A stretch of DNA of 64,000 nt from Psychroflexus torquis ATCC 700755 (GTDB taxonomy: Bacteria; Bacteroidota; Bacteroidia; Flavobacteriales; Flavobacteriaceae): NCBI RefSeq assembly GCF_000153485.2, contig NC_018721.1, forward strand, positions 2,170,001-2,234,000, written 5' to 3'. Made by a program: the position numbers and the translations under genes. Positions 39,226 to 49,108 of the stretch are shown here, in pieces; position 1 is the first letter of the stretch, and every line of letters begins with the position of its first letter. A model generated the notes under the pieces. It had not been told where the DNA came from. It was given only the letters and a program-made list of their open reading frames with translations, and ran no database searches.

Positions 39226-40365
39226 TTAAAGTGTTCCTCTTAAGGTTTGTTCCCTTTCAATAGCTTCAAATAAAGCTTTAAAGTTTCCTTTTCCAAAAGA
39301 TTGAGCTCCTTTACGTTGAATAATTTCAAAAAACATAGTTGGCCTATCTAAAATAGGTTTGGTAAAAATTTGAAGTAAATAGCCTTCATCATCACTATCA
39401 ATTAAGATCCCAAGTTCTTTGAGCGGCGCTAAATCTTCGTCTATTTCTCCTACACGGTCCAAAACAGTGTCGTAATAGGTTTCAGGAATGTTTAAAAATT
39501 CAATACCCCTTTTTTGGAGTTCGGTCACGGTTTCAATGATGTTATCTGTGGCTAGAGCAATATGTTGAACGCCAGAACCATTATAAAAATCGATATACTC
39601 TTCAATTTGAGACTTCTTTTTTCCTTTAGCGGGCTCGTTAATAGGAAACTTTATTCTTCCATTTCCGTTGCTCATCACTTTACTCATAAGGGCCGTATAT
39701 TCTGTAGAAATATCTTTATCATCAAAAGATAATAATTGAACAAATCCCATCACTTCAGCATAAAAATTAACCCATTTATTCATCTCGTTCCAACCTACAT
39801 TTCCAACTATATGGTCGATGTATTTTAGGCCTACATCTTCGGTTTTGTAAGATTTGGTCCATGCGTTGTATCCAGGTAGAAATGGACCTTCGTAGTCTTT
39901 TCGCTCGATAAACAAGTGAATAGTCTCTCCATAGGTATGTATACCAGAAATAACAGCTTTACCATTGTCGTCCTCAATGGTGTAAGGCTCTACATAAGGT
40001 TTTGCCCCACGCTTTACCGTTTCTTCAAAACTCTTGGCAGCATCATCTACCCAAAGAGATACAAATTTCACCCCATCACCATGTTCGTTGATATGTCGAT
40101 TGATATCGCCACCATCGCTCATTGGGCTAGTCAGTACTAACCTTATTTTTCCTTGTTGCAAAACATAGGAAGTAGAATCCTTTCTTCCCGTTTCCAATCC
40201 TGCGTAGGCTACAGGCTGGTAGCCCCATGCCGTTTGGTAATAGTAGGCTGCTTGTTTGGCATTTCCTACATAAAGCTCTACAAAATCGGTTCCTAGAATA
40301 GGAAGAAAATCTTCAGCCTCAAGATTTACTTTGGTTAATTTCTGACTAGTTGTATCTGTACTCAT
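39226..40365 (-). CDS. hppD: 4-hydroxyphenylpyruvate dioxygenase
   Basis: A 379-residue non-haem iron enzyme that converts 4-hydroxyphenylpyruvate to homogentisate in tyrosine breakdown. Two vicinal-oxygen-chelate domains are present. Iron ligands in the C-terminal half are the His of YIDHIVGNV, the His of GVQHIALATDN and the Glu of FFEIIQRKGAQSFGKGNF, with the conserved NFKALFEAIEREQ tail. It lies downstream of hmgA on the same strand (210 bases apart), giving two successive steps of the pathway. Confidence 0.96.
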   Translation of the reverse strand: MSTDTTSQKLTKVNLEAEDFLPILGTDFVELYVGNAKQAAYYYQTAWGYQPVAYAGLETGRKDSTSYVLQQGKIRLVLTSPMSDGGDINRHINEHGDGVKFVSLWVDDAAKSFEETVKRGAKPYVEPYTIEDDNGKAVISGIHTYGETIHLFIERKDYEGPFLPGYNAWTKSYKTEDVGLKYIDHIVGNVGWNEMNKWVNFYAEVMGFVQLLSFDDKDISTEYTALMSKVMSNGNGRIKFPINEPAKGKKKSQIEEYIDFYNGSGVQHIALATDNIIETVTELQKRGIEFLNIPETYYDTVLDRVGEIDEDLAPLKELGILIDSDDEGYLLQIFTKPILDRPTMFFEIIQRKGAQSFGKGNFKALFEAIEREQTLRGTL

Positions 40366-40575
40366 GAGTTTAAGTTTTTAATCGTTAATTTATATGTTTT
40401 GGGCGTTCCCCTCCCTGAAAAGTTGGGGAGGGTCAGGCTTTTGTTTCAAGTTTCTTCATTAGGCTTAGCAAGTCTAGAGTAGTCCTTTGGCTTCTTTTAG
40501 TCGCCAAGTCCAATACGACTTCTAGCGCCAAATTCAGAAAGCTTTTCTCGACAATCCCTAACGCAAGGCTAAGCC

Positions 40576-41742
40576 TTAATGTTTATCTCCTAGCCAAGAT
40601 TTATGATAGCTATCATCGGCAATGGCCATGCCTTCTTCAGTTATTTTTAAAGGTTTAAAGGTATCTACCATCACAGCTAATTCTTCTGTTTTAGTTTGGC
40701 CAATACTCCGCTCTACAGCCCCTGTGTGTGGCCCATGAGGAATCCCCGAAGGATGTAACGAGATATGACCAGCTTCAATATCATTTCTACTCATAAAATC
40801 TCCATCGACATAATACAACACTTCATCACTATCAATATTACTATGGTTGTAGGGTGCTGGTATACTTTCTGGATGGTAATCAAATAATCTAGGACAAAAT
40901 GAGCACACTACAAAAGCATCGGTCTCAAAGGTTTGATGAACAGGTGGTGGTTGGTGAACCCTTCCAGTAATGGGCTCAAAATCATGGATAGAAAACGCAT
41001 AAGGATAGTTATAGCCATCATAGCCAACCACATCAAAAGGGTGAGAGGCATATACCATATCGAACAATTGATTTTCCTTTTTAATCTTTATTAGAAAATC
41101 CCCTTTTTCATTGTTGGTTTCTAATTCATAAGGCTGCCTTAAGTCCCTTTCGCAAAAAGGAGCATGTTCTAGCAGTTGCCCAAAGTAATTGCGATAGCGC
41201 TTTGGAGTGTAAATTGGTCGTCTTGACTCTACGATAAATAGTCGATTATCCTCAGTTTCAAAATCAATTTTATAGATTACACCTCTTGGGATAAGGAGGT
41301 AGTCGCCATATCCAAAATCCAGATTCCCCAGATGGGTTCTTAGTTTCCCTTTCCCTTTATGGATAAAAAGTAATTCGTCTGCATCTGCATTTTTGTAGAA
41401 ATAGTCCTTGGAAGATTCAGTTGGGGCTGCCAGAATTATATTGACATCGGCATTGTGTAAAACGGTGGTTCTACTGTCTAGATAATCTGGCTGAGGTTTG
41501 GTTTTAAATCCATGAAACTTGTAGGACTTTAAATTGGTATCCACAGCAATTTTGGGAGTCAAATCCTTACTCCCTAGTATTTTTTTGACTTGCGTAGGGT
41601 GTTGCTCGTGATAGCTATTGGTGGACATGCCGTCAAAACCTATGGTTCCAAAAAGCTGTTCTCGATATAAAGAGCCATCAGGTTTTTTAAAGATGGTATG
41701 TCTTTTATGTGGAATTTTACCAAGTTTATGATAGAAAGGCAT
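40576..41742 (-). CDS. hmgA: Homogentisate 1,2-dioxygenase
   Basis: A 388-residue cupin-fold iron enzyme that opens the ring of homogentisate to maleylacetoacetate. The N-terminal MPFYHKLGKIPHKRHTIF, the RSR-like 'LLIPRGVIYKI' cupin strand and the C-terminal HPSGIPHGPHTGAVERSIG iron-binding block are those of Bacteroidota homogentisate dioxygenases. It precedes hppD on the minus strand. A GATATTTG box (41767-41760) 17 bases before the ATG is a likely -7 element. Confidence 0.92.
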   Translation of the reverse strand: MPFYHKLGKIPHKRHTIFKKPDGSLYREQLFGTIGFDGMSTNSYHEQHPTQVKKILGSKDLTPKIAVDTNLKSYKFHGFKTKPQPDYLDSRTTVLHNADVNIILAAPTESSKDYFYKNADADELLFIHKGKGKLRTHLGNLDFGYGDYLLIPRGVIYKIDFETEDNRLFIVESRRPIYTPKRYRNYFGQLLEHAPFCERDLRQPYELETNNEKGDFLIKIKKENQLFDMVYASHPFDVVGYDGYNYPYAFSIHDFEPITGRVHQPPPVHQTFETDAFVVCSFCPRLFDYHPESIPAPYNHSNIDSDEVLYYVDGDFMSRNDIEAGHISLHPSGIPHGPHTGAVERSIGQTKTEELAVMVDTFKPLKITEEGMAIADDSYHKSWLGDKH

Positions 41743-41870
41743 GATAATTACGATTTATTCAAATATCGTGAAAATAGATGTAATTTAAAACAGGATACCG
41801 TTATAAATAAATATTTGCTTCAAAAATAACTTCTTTCAGAGCGGAATCTTTCTCAGGACTTGAGTCTCGA

Positions 41871-44117
41871 TTAAAACCAGTATCCAATACTTACAAACCA
41901 CTGGCTTTCATTTGTTTCTGGAGAATAGGTATATTTTAAATCCACAGGCCCTAAAATGGTCTGGGATCCAAATCCAATTCCATACCCAGAAAAATCTGGA
42001 GTACTCACCCAGTTTCCAGAAGAAAATAGATCATCTTCTACGCTGGCATAGTTTGCTGTGAAGAGGAGGTGATTTTTTTTGTAAAAATTATAATCAACCT
42101 GCAAAATTCCTTTGATATATGAATTGGCAGATAGCGTAAAAAAGTCGTAGCCTAAAAAGTGTTTAAAATTATTGATGGGCTCATTTCCAAAACCACCAAG
42201 GAAAAAATTTAAGCCAGCTAAGTCTTCATTACCTGTTCTGAATCCAAGTTCTGAGCCTATATAAGCTGAGACTCTTTTGAAGAGGGGTTGTGCATAACCT
42301 GCTTCACCTTTAACGATAGCAAACTCGGAATAATCATCAAAAACTGGGAAGTATACATTCATTTGGCCAGTAAACAAATATCCAGAACTGGGATAAAATT
42401 TATCGTTCATAGTATCAAATTTCACATAGCTATAGGTGCTAAACAAGTTGTTTTTTTCTATAATTGTCTGTGCCTCGTTTACCTCAGGATCTTGTATAAA
42501 GGTCTCTGTAGTGGCCTCGAGAAATTTATACTCTGCTCCAATACCAAATTTAAAACCTTGAGTAAGGAAGGTTTCCACAAAAATGCGATTGGTAAAATCC
42601 TTGTTTTTTAAACGAACTTGGTTTAAATTTAAAAGACTTTCTATTCCTACATTCTGCTGTATAAATTCAAAATTAACATCATCATCAAATTGATTATATC
42701 GTGAAGAAATACCGATACTCCAATAGCGTCCTTTATCGATATAATAATCAAAATTATAACGTAGATTATCGCCAATAATGAGGTCTAGAGAAATAACATC
42801 ATTGGTGAGAAAGAAACTCTTTTTGGTAAGATTAGCTAAAAAGCTGGTTTTATAAAGCTGGTCATAGTGAATCCCAAACTTTAACTGAGTATTTTGTTCA
42901 CTTTCAAAAATTTTCAATCTCAAGTCTTTAAATTCCCCATTTTGAATAAGCTCGTAGTTGATTTTATTAAAACTTCCTGTAGCGGTCAAATTATTAAGAC
43001 CCCCATTTAGTTTTTTAAAGCTTGTTTTTTCGAAAGTGTTTACTTTCAGTTTACCTCTGATGTAGTTTCTTGGAAACTTATTATTGCCAACAATATCTAT
43101 CTTTCCAATAGCAATGCTATCATTAAGCTGGATGGTTTGCCGCGGTGTGTTAACTTTATTCTGGGCTTGTGCTATCAACTTAAGAGTATTTATTTTTTCT
43201 CTACCAGCTACTTCCCCATTTTTTATAATTTTTTCTCCCTGATCAAAAGAGAGGACCGTAAAATCATCGATGTTAGGATGTATATAAAGATCAGTTTTAA
43301 GGCTTTTTTCTTCGGCAGCTCTTATGGTTCTAAAGTTATTGACCTGAGTAAGAATTTCAAAACCGCTTTTTAGGTTTTCCTTACTGCGCAAGTCATCTTG
43401 CACATCTATCCCTATAATAATATCCATTCCCTTTGCACGCATTTCTTCAACAGGAAAATTATTAATCACTCCGCCATCGGTCAACATCATACCATCTATA
43501 AAAACAGGACTAAATAGTGTTGGAATTGCTCCACTTGCAGAGAGTGACGTTGCAAGGTCTCCTTCTTCAATAAGCACTTGCTCTCCAGTTTCTATGTTGG
43601 TAGCTATACAAAAGAAAGGAATTGGGAGCTGACTAAAATCGGACTCTTCCTTATGCGATAAAAGCTGTGCGTAGAGGTTGTAGATGTTTTGGCCCTTGGA
43701 TAAACCCGAAGGTAGATTAACTTGAAAATTATCAAAAGGAAGTTGAAGCACATAACGTTCGGCCTCTTTCCTTTCATAAAAACTCCTAGCTTGCCTAGGC
43801 AAGTCATCTTGAATTAAAGCTCCAAAATCTATAACTTTAAAAATGGAGTCCAATTGTCTAGTGGTGTAACCAGAAGCGTACAAACCGCCAATTATGGCTC
43901 CCATGCTGGAGCCTCCTATATAATCTATACGAATCCCAGCTTCTTTAATCACTTTTAAAACACCAATATGTGCTAAGCCTTTTGCCCCACCACCACTCAG
44001 TACTAGGCCCACCTTTAAGTCTTTATGGAGCCGCTTAAGACTATCCAGCTTGGATAAGCCTATGTCTTGCCCAAAAAGAAAAACAGGGAATAGGAAAAAA
44101 AGAAGTTTAAGTTTCAT
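41871..44117 (-). CDS. Patatin-like phospholipase with C-terminal outer-membrane barrel
   Basis: A 748-residue exported protein with a signal peptide (1-16, ending FLFGQ). The patatin domain (about 35-240) has the oxyanion loop SGGGAKGLAH, nucleophile S71 in GGSSMG, and the Asp of LTDGGVINNF. A POTRA-like segment (about 320-390) and a beta-barrel of the BamA/surface-antigen type end in FVSIGYWF, with terminal Phe. This architecture is like PlpD/RssA-type fusions: a lipase transported or anchored at the outer membrane. Its start overlaps the end of uvrC by 11 bases. Confidence 0.9.
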   Translation of the reverse strand: MKLKLLFFLFPVFLFGQDIGLSKLDSLKRLHKDLKVGLVLSGGGAKGLAHIGVLKVIKEAGIRIDYIGGSSMGAIIGGLYASGYTTRQLDSIFKVIDFGALIQDDLPRQARSFYERKEAERYVLQLPFDNFQVNLPSGLSKGQNIYNLYAQLLSHKEESDFSQLPIPFFCIATNIETGEQVLIEEGDLATSLSASGAIPTLFSPVFIDGMMLTDGGVINNFPVEEMRAKGMDIIIGIDVQDDLRSKENLKSGFEILTQVNNFRTIRAAEEKSLKTDLYIHPNIDDFTVLSFDQGEKIIKNGEVAGREKINTLKLIAQAQNKVNTPRQTIQLNDSIAIGKIDIVGNNKFPRNYIRGKLKVNTFEKTSFKKLNGGLNNLTATGSFNKINYELIQNGEFKDLRLKIFESEQNTQLKFGIHYDQLYKTSFLANLTKKSFFLTNDVISLDLIIGDNLRYNFDYYIDKGRYWSIGISSRYNQFDDDVNFEFIQQNVGIESLLNLNQVRLKNKDFTNRIFVETFLTQGFKFGIGAEYKFLEATTETFIQDPEVNEAQTIIEKNNLFSTYSYVKFDTMNDKFYPSSGYLFTGQMNVYFPVFDDYSEFAIVKGEAGYAQPLFKRVSAYIGSELGFRTGNEDLAGLNFFLGGFGNEPINNFKHFLGYDFFTLSANSYIKGILQVDYNFYKKNHLLFTANYASVEDDLFSSGNWVSTPDFSGYGIGFGSQTILGPVDLKYTYSPETNESQWFVSIGYWF

Positions 44118-45909
44118 CTTGAGTATGGTAATATGAGTGAATAATAGTTGCTTTAGAGCTTCCTATGACATCTTTAAGTTCCTTTAGACTTGCTTTTTTC
44201 ACATTAGTAATGGATCTAAAATTTTGCAAAAGTTCTATGGATGTTTTTTCTCCAATTCCTGTGATTTCTTCCAATTCTGTGCCAATCGCACTTTTACTTC
44301 GTTTATTCCTATGAAAGGTGATACCAAACCTGTGGGCCTCATTTCTTAACTGCTGGATAATCTTTAAAGTTTCCGTCTTTTTGTCTAGATATAAGGGGTA
44401 TTGATCTCCCGGATAAAACAACTCTTCTAGACGTTTTGCAATCCCTATAATTGGGATTTTACCACGTAATCCCAATCGCTCCAGAGCAGTCACCCCGGAG
44501 GAGAGTTGACCTTTTCCTCCATCTACAATAACCAGCTGTGGTAAAGGTTCATCTTCTTCTAGCAATCGCCTATAACGTCTATAAACGACTTCCTCCATGG
44601 ACGCAAAATCGTCTGGCCCCACCACGGTTTTTATATTGAATTTTCTATAATCTTTTTTACTGGGTTTTCCATTTTTGAAAACGACACAGGCAGCAACAGG
44701 ATTCGAGCCTTGAATGTTTGAGTTGTCAAAGCATTCAATATGCCTTGGTTCTTCATGTAACCTTAAATCTTCTTTCATTTGAGCCATCAATCGGTTGGTA
44801 TGCCGATCTGGATCTACAATCTTCATTTGTTTAAACCGCTCCATGCGGAAATATTTGGCATTTCGTATAGAAAGTTCTACAATTGCTTTTTTATCTCCCA
44901 ATTTTGGAACGGTGACTCTTACATATTCTCCTGCTTTGACTTCAAAAGGCACGTATATCTCTGGAGACCTAGAATCAAAACGTTGTCTTATTTCTGTGAT
45001 CCCTAATTCTAGAAGCTCAGCATCGCTTTCATCTAACTTCTTTTTCATTTCAATGGTATGCGATCTTACAACGGCTCCATGAGATAATTGCATAAAATTG
45101 ACATACCCATACCCTTCATCACTTACGACAGAAAAGACATCTACATTATTGATTTTGGGGTTAACCACTGTAGATTTAAACTGGTATTTTTCTAGTGTGC
45201 TTATTTTTCGCTTTACCTTTTCAGCTTCTTCGAATCGCATGTCCTCCGCGAGATGACCCATTTGCTCTCTAAAATCTTTGAGAGAATCTTTAAGGTTACC
45301 TTTTACGATATTTCGGATAGCTTCAATTTGTTTCATGTATTCGCCTTCATCTTGAAGATCCTCACAAGGTCCTTTGCAATTTCCAAGGTGGTATTCTAAG
45401 CAGACTTTGTACTTGCCGTTATCGATTTTGGCTTTAGACAAATCGTAGTTACAAGTCCTAAGTTGGAAGAGACCTTTAATCAATCCTAAAATTGTTTTTA
45501 CGGTTCTTAAACTCGGGTAAGGGCCGTAATATTCACTTCCATCTTTTATGATTTGCCGCGTTAGAAATACCCTCGGGAAACGTTCATTTTTAATACACAG
45601 CCAGGGATACGTTTTATCGTCCCTCAACATAATGTTGAAACGTGGCTGCAGTTTTTTAATCAGGGTATTTTCAAGCAGAAGAGCATCCATTTCAGAATCG
45701 ACAACGATGTGCTTGATGTCCTTTATTTTATTAACCATCACACCAATGCGATGACTGTCATGTTGTTTGTTGAAATAAGAAGAGACTCTTTTCTTAAGGT
45801 TTTTGGCCTTACCTACGTATAAAATCCTATCGTCTTTGTCGTAATATTGATAAACCCCAGGACTTTCTGGAAGCGTTTTTACCTGTATGTCGAGATCTGT
45901 AGATTCCAT
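44107..45909 (-). CDS. uvrC: Excinuclease ABC subunit C
   Basis: A 600-residue nuclease of nucleotide excision repair that cuts on both sides of a UvrB-bound lesion. The GIY-YIG domain (about 10-95: ESPGVYQYYDKDDRILYVGKAK), a cysteine cluster (CNYDL...CLEYHLGNCKGPC), a UVR motif (near 205-235), the RNase-H-like UvrC domain (ECFDNSNIQGSNPVAACVVF, LPQLVIVDGGKGQL) and the C-terminal helix-hairpin-helix (TGIGEKTSIELLQNF) are all present. Start set at ATG 45909; an in-frame TTG at 45927 is the end of the -7 box TAACTTTG. Confidence 0.96.
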   Translation of the reverse strand: MESTDLDIQVKTLPESPGVYQYYDKDDRILYVGKAKNLKKRVSSYFNKQHDSHRIGVMVNKIKDIKHIVVDSEMDALLLENTLIKKLQPRFNIMLRDDKTYPWLCIKNERFPRVFLTRQIIKDGSEYYGPYPSLRTVKTILGLIKGLFQLRTCNYDLSKAKIDNGKYKVCLEYHLGNCKGPCEDLQDEGEYMKQIEAIRNIVKGNLKDSLKDFREQMGHLAEDMRFEEAEKVKRKISTLEKYQFKSTVVNPKINNVDVFSVVSDEGYGYVNFMQLSHGAVVRSHTIEMKKKLDESDAELLELGITEIRQRFDSRSPEIYVPFEVKAGEYVRVTVPKLGDKKAIVELSIRNAKYFRMERFKQMKIVDPDRHTNRLMAQMKEDLRLHEEPRHIECFDNSNIQGSNPVAACVVFKNGKPSKKDYRKFNIKTVVGPDDFASMEEVVYRRYRRLLEEDEPLPQLVIVDGGKGQLSSGVTALERLGLRGKIPIIGIAKRLEELFYPGDQYPLYLDKKTETLKIIQQLRNEAHRFGITFHRNKRSKSAIGTELEEITGIGEKTSIELLQNFRSITNVKKASLKELKDVIGSSKATIIHSYYHTQDET

Positions 45910-45924
45910 AGCTTGTGTTAACGA

Positions 45925-45932
45925 CAAAGTTA
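45925..45932 (-). promoter_or_regulatory. -7 box of uvrC
   Basis: Minus-strand TAACTTTG (45932-45925), exact TAnnTTTG, 15 bases before ATG 45909. It shows that the TTG at 45927 is promoter rather than start. Confidence 0.55.
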
Positions 45933-46052
45933 AGTTTTATCCTCGAGGTTGGATAATAGTTTATAAAAATGAAAAGTTATTTTGATGTAGTGACTAATGA
46001 TGCCATACTTGTGAAGTATTATTTTGTAAATTCAATAAAGTTTAATGAATAC

Positions 46053-46235
46053 TACCAAATTAAATTTATAATGTCGTACAAATAAATTGAATTATACTAC
46101 GACGTAGCTCAGCACAGGTTTTTTGATTGGTTGAAGTTAAAAATAATAAGCATAGCCTTAGTTACGGGGATTATTTTTGATAAAAAACAGGCGAAAAAGA
46201 AATGATTTATTGCGACATTATAGGTTTAATATCAC
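46053..46235. mobile_element. Short inverted-repeat element (MITE-like)
   Basis: About 183 bases with terminal repeats ATTAAATTTATAATGTCG (46059-46076) and its inverted partner (46213-46230) differing at two positions, extended by AATAAAT on both inner sides. The outermost TACCAA matches the IS630-type element's end. Its two halves correspond to the two ends of the 25382-25853 element. No gene inside; the minus-strand frame near the left end (NQKTCAELRRSIIQFICTTL) is a fragment shared with that copy. Confidence 0.7.
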
Positions 46236-46268
46236 ACTAGATAATTTATATATTACCCAAGTAAAAAA

Positions 46269-47141
46269 ATGAAATTCAGTTGTTTAAATTATAGGTTAAT
46301 TTTAGTAGTGGCCTTATTCTTTTGTAGTGTGACTCACTATGGTCAATCCAACGATAGGGAAATGGCTCTATATAACGTTGGTTTTGCATCTGTCTTTAGT
46401 GGGGTAGGAGCACTTATCAATAAGAAGCCAGACGAAAAGTGGCATAAGGTGTTATTAAAAGGTATCGCTCAAGGAGCGGCTGGTGGTTATTTAATTTTTG
46501 AAAGCAAACGACTTATAGGAAAAATTGAATCTAAGCGTGCCTGGGAATACAGCTGGTACGCAAAGTTTGTTAATTCAGCGGGGACTTCTATTGTTGAAAA
46601 TGCCGCTTCCAACCTTAATTTTTATGATTTATGGCACTTCAATATTGGCTTTAATCGCTTGGAGCTAGATACTCGAGACCAGCTAAAATTGAAGTATAAG
46701 CTTATGCCACTGTCATTTATTGCTACAACGTACTCTTTGGTTAATCATGATTTTGAATTTGAACGAACCTTACAAACAGGTGAACTTGTCTTTTCTGGTA
46801 ATACCATTAAAGATTATAATGCTAGTGGAACTGCTATAGCAAATGTGGTTGTTCTCGATAAAACAGAAATGGATAATCATGCTTTACTATCTCATGAGTT
46901 TATACATATTTACCAGTATTATGATTTTAATGTATTTAATACCTACTTGAATAGACCACTTCAAAACTTAAAAGTGAATTCTAATACTTTTGATAGAGTA
47001 TCCAATCACTTATATTATGATTTGCAAGGATTAGTTCTCAGGCCTTTGTATTTGTTAGAAAATTTAAATAGAGATTGTTATTACGATAATTTCTTTGAAA
47101 ACGAAGCTGGCTATTATTCCAATACGATTATTTGTAATTAG
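46269..47141 (+). CDS. Exported protein with HEFIH motif, unknown function
   Basis: A 290-residue protein with a signal peptide (1-25, ending VTHYGQS). Hydrophobic segments near 36-50 and 68-80 are weak. LLSHEFIHIYQ places HEFIH at 209-213, and FFENEAGYYS at 275-284 supplies a possible third zinc ligand (E277 or E279), suggesting a gluzincin-like site, though the spacing is long. I do not recognise the family. It starts 34 bases after the MITE-like element and converges on alr. Confidence 0.6.
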   Translation: MKFSCLNYRLILVVALFFCSVTHYGQSNDREMALYNVGFASVFSGVGALINKKPDEKWHKVLLKGIAQGAAGGYLIFESKRLIGKIESKRAWEYSWYAKFVNSAGTSIVENAASNLNFYDLWHFNIGFNRLELDTRDQLKLKYKLMPLSFIATTYSLVNHDFEFERTLQTGELVFSGNTIKDYNASGTAIANVVVLDKTEMDNHALLSHEFIHIYQYYDFNVFNTYLNRPLQNLKVNSNTFDRVSNHLYYDLQGLVLRPLYLLENLNRDCYYDNFFENEAGYYSNTIICN

Positions 47142-47265
47142 ATAAGCAGCACTTTAATAATATAGTCAAATGATTTGTAGAACCAGAGTCACTATGCTCG
47201 TGAAAATTAGGTTGTAAAAATGTTAAAATCTGAAATGATAGATTTGAACTATTGATTCTGAAATC

Positions 47266-48369
47266 TTATACCAGAACTCTAGTCACTCTTTGAGAGATTC
47301 TGGTGATAACTTCGTAAGGAATCGTTTGTTGTTCTATATCGAAGTCTAGAACCGTGTGATTTTTACCGAAGATTTCCACTTCATCACCTTCTTCACAGTC
47401 TATCCCTGTGACATCTAGCATTAAAGTGTCCATACAAACGTTACCAATGATAGGTGCTTTCTGGTGATTTATTAATACCTGTGCTTTTCCATTTCCAAAA
47501 CTTCTGGAAATACCATCGGCATAGCCTAGAGGTAGTGTTGCGATTTTAGTCTCGCGCTCCGCTTTAAACTTACGTTCATAACCCACGCTATCCCCTTTTT
47601 GGATCATTCTTAATTGAGCAATTACAGTTTTGAGACTGGCGACTGCTTTTAGCATCTTATGCTCTTTGGGATTGTTGCCATAGCCATAAAGAGCAATGCC
47701 AGCTCTTACCATGTCGTATTCTGCATCAGGGTAATTTAAAATGCCACTAGAATTGCAAATATGACTTTCGAAAATGTAGGGTAAGTGGTTTTCAAAAAAT
47801 TGTCTGGCCTGTTCAAATTTTGAAATTTGTCCTTTGGTAAATTCAACTTCATCCTTATTTCCTGAGGCTGCTAAGTGAGTAAATAAACCTACCATTTTAA
47901 TTTTTCTTTCGGCTTTAAGGTGCTGAAGTATTGTATTTAAGTCATCAATTTCAAAACCAAGTCGGTTAAGTCCCGTATTGATTTTAAGGTGAATGCCAAA
48001 AGAATCTATCTCGTGCAAAGCTAGCTCTTCACAAAGTCCTTCTAAAAAACGATGGTTATAAACACTCGGGGTAAGTTGGAAGTCAATTAGTTTTTGAATT
48101 TCTTCCAATTGTGGATAAAACACAAGAATAGGAGCTTCAACCCCAGCTTTTCTTAATCGAACACCTTCTTCGATATAGGCCACAGCAAGATGTTGAACCC
48201 CAATCTTAACCAGGTGCTTACCGATAATAATGGAATCTGTTCCATAAGCAAAAGCCTTGACCACTCCCATAATTTTGGTTTTTGTGCTCAAGTAACTTTT
48301 AAGGAGTTTATAGTTGTATTCCAAAGCTTGGAGATCAATCTCAAGTCGGGTTTCTAATACTTTGGACAT
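47266..48369 (-). CDS. alr: Alanine racemase
   Basis: A 367-residue PLP enzyme that makes D-alanine for peptidoglycan. VVKAFAYGTDS holds the PLP lysine (K38), and DSVGYERKF the catalytic tyrosine of the partner subunit. LKINTGLNRLGFE and CNSSGILNYPDAEYDMVRAGIALYG are typical blocks of the barrel; the C-terminal beta domain ends GDEVEIFGKNHT ... YEVITRISQRVTRVLV. Its ATG overlaps the tdk stop (TAATG), so it is translationally coupled with tdk. Confidence 0.96.
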   Translation of the reverse strand: MSKVLETRLEIDLQALEYNYKLLKSYLSTKTKIMGVVKAFAYGTDSIIIGKHLVKIGVQHLAVAYIEEGVRLRKAGVEAPILVFYPQLEEIQKLIDFQLTPSVYNHRFLEGLCEELALHEIDSFGIHLKINTGLNRLGFEIDDLNTILQHLKAERKIKMVGLFTHLAASGNKDEVEFTKGQISKFEQARQFFENHLPYIFESHICNSSGILNYPDAEYDMVRAGIALYGYGNNPKEHKMLKAVASLKTVIAQLRMIQKGDSVGYERKFKAERETKIATLPLGYADGISRSFGNGKAQVLINHQKAPIIGNVCMDTLMLDVTGIDCEEGDEVEIFGKNHTVLDFDIEQQTIPYEVITRISQRVTRVLV

Positions 48370-49007
48370 TATTCAGGTTTTTTTGAAGACAGTTCTTCAG
48401 AATCTTTGACTTCGATGCGCTTTACTTTTTCTTTGAGCATCGCTTTAAAATAGGCGGCCCTGCTCAGTGGTTCATATTCATCGGTCTCTCCTAAAAGAAC
48501 TAGGTCTTCTTTGGACGACTTCCTAAAGCTATACTGGGCTAAATTTCCAGTTCTTGTGCAGACTGCATGGACTTTGGTTACATATTCTGCTGTAGCCATC
48601 AGATTAGGCATAGGCCCAAAGGGGTTTCCTTTAAAATCCATATCTAATCCAGCGACAATAACGCGAACGCCTCTGTTGGCTAAATCGTTGCACACCGAAA
48701 TGATCTCGTCGTCAAAAAATTGAGCTTCGTCGATACCTACCACCTCACAACCGTCTGCAAGCAATCGAATATTTGCTGCAGCAGGAACGGGAGTAGAGCG
48801 AATAGAATTTTCATCATGGGAAACCACATCAGTATCATCATATCGTCTATCTATTTGAGGTTTAAAGATTTCTACCTTTTGCTTAGCAAATTTAGCACGT
48901 TTAAGACGCCTTATTAATTCTTCCGTTTTACCAGAAAACATACTTCCACAGATCACCTCGATCCATCCAAATTGCTCTTTGTGATTAACGGTATTTTCGA
49001 GAAACAT
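48369..49007 (-). CDS. tdk: Thymidine kinase (TK1 type)
   Basis: A 212-residue kinase that salvages thymidine to dTMP. The P-loop is [15 protein letters not shown]; the Walker B/catalytic segment is [10 protein letters not shown]; the lasso region is [15 protein letters not shown]. The usual structural zinc cysteines are mostly replaced: CxxCG becomes CTRTG and the second CxxC is absent, so this TK1 probably lacks the zinc. Upstream gene of the tdk-alr pair. Confidence 0.94.
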   Translation of the reverse strand: MFLENTVNHKEQFGWIEVICGSMFSGKTEELIRRLKRAKFAKQKVEIFKPQIDRRYDDTDVVSHDENSIRSTPVPAAANIRLLADGCEVVGIDEAQFFDDEIISVCNDLANRGVRVIVAGLDMDFKGNPFGPMPNLMATAEYVTKVHAVCTRTGNLAQYSFRKSSKEDLVLLGETDEYEPLSRAAYFKAMLKEKVKRIEVKDSEELSSKKPE

Positions 49008-49108
49008 TTTGTAATTTAGAGCGTTAATAATTATATTCTAGCTTTAGAATATCAAGGCTAAAATTAGCAAAAATTATAGGGCCTTTAAAAAAGAAAATCA
49101 AAAATATT

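Noticed and set aside
40380..40575. Riboswitch or terminator between hmgA and hppD
   Set aside because: Only imperfect stems (CTCCC / GGGGAG and AAGGCT / AGCCTT) with no T-run in the right direction; nothing matches a known riboswitch.
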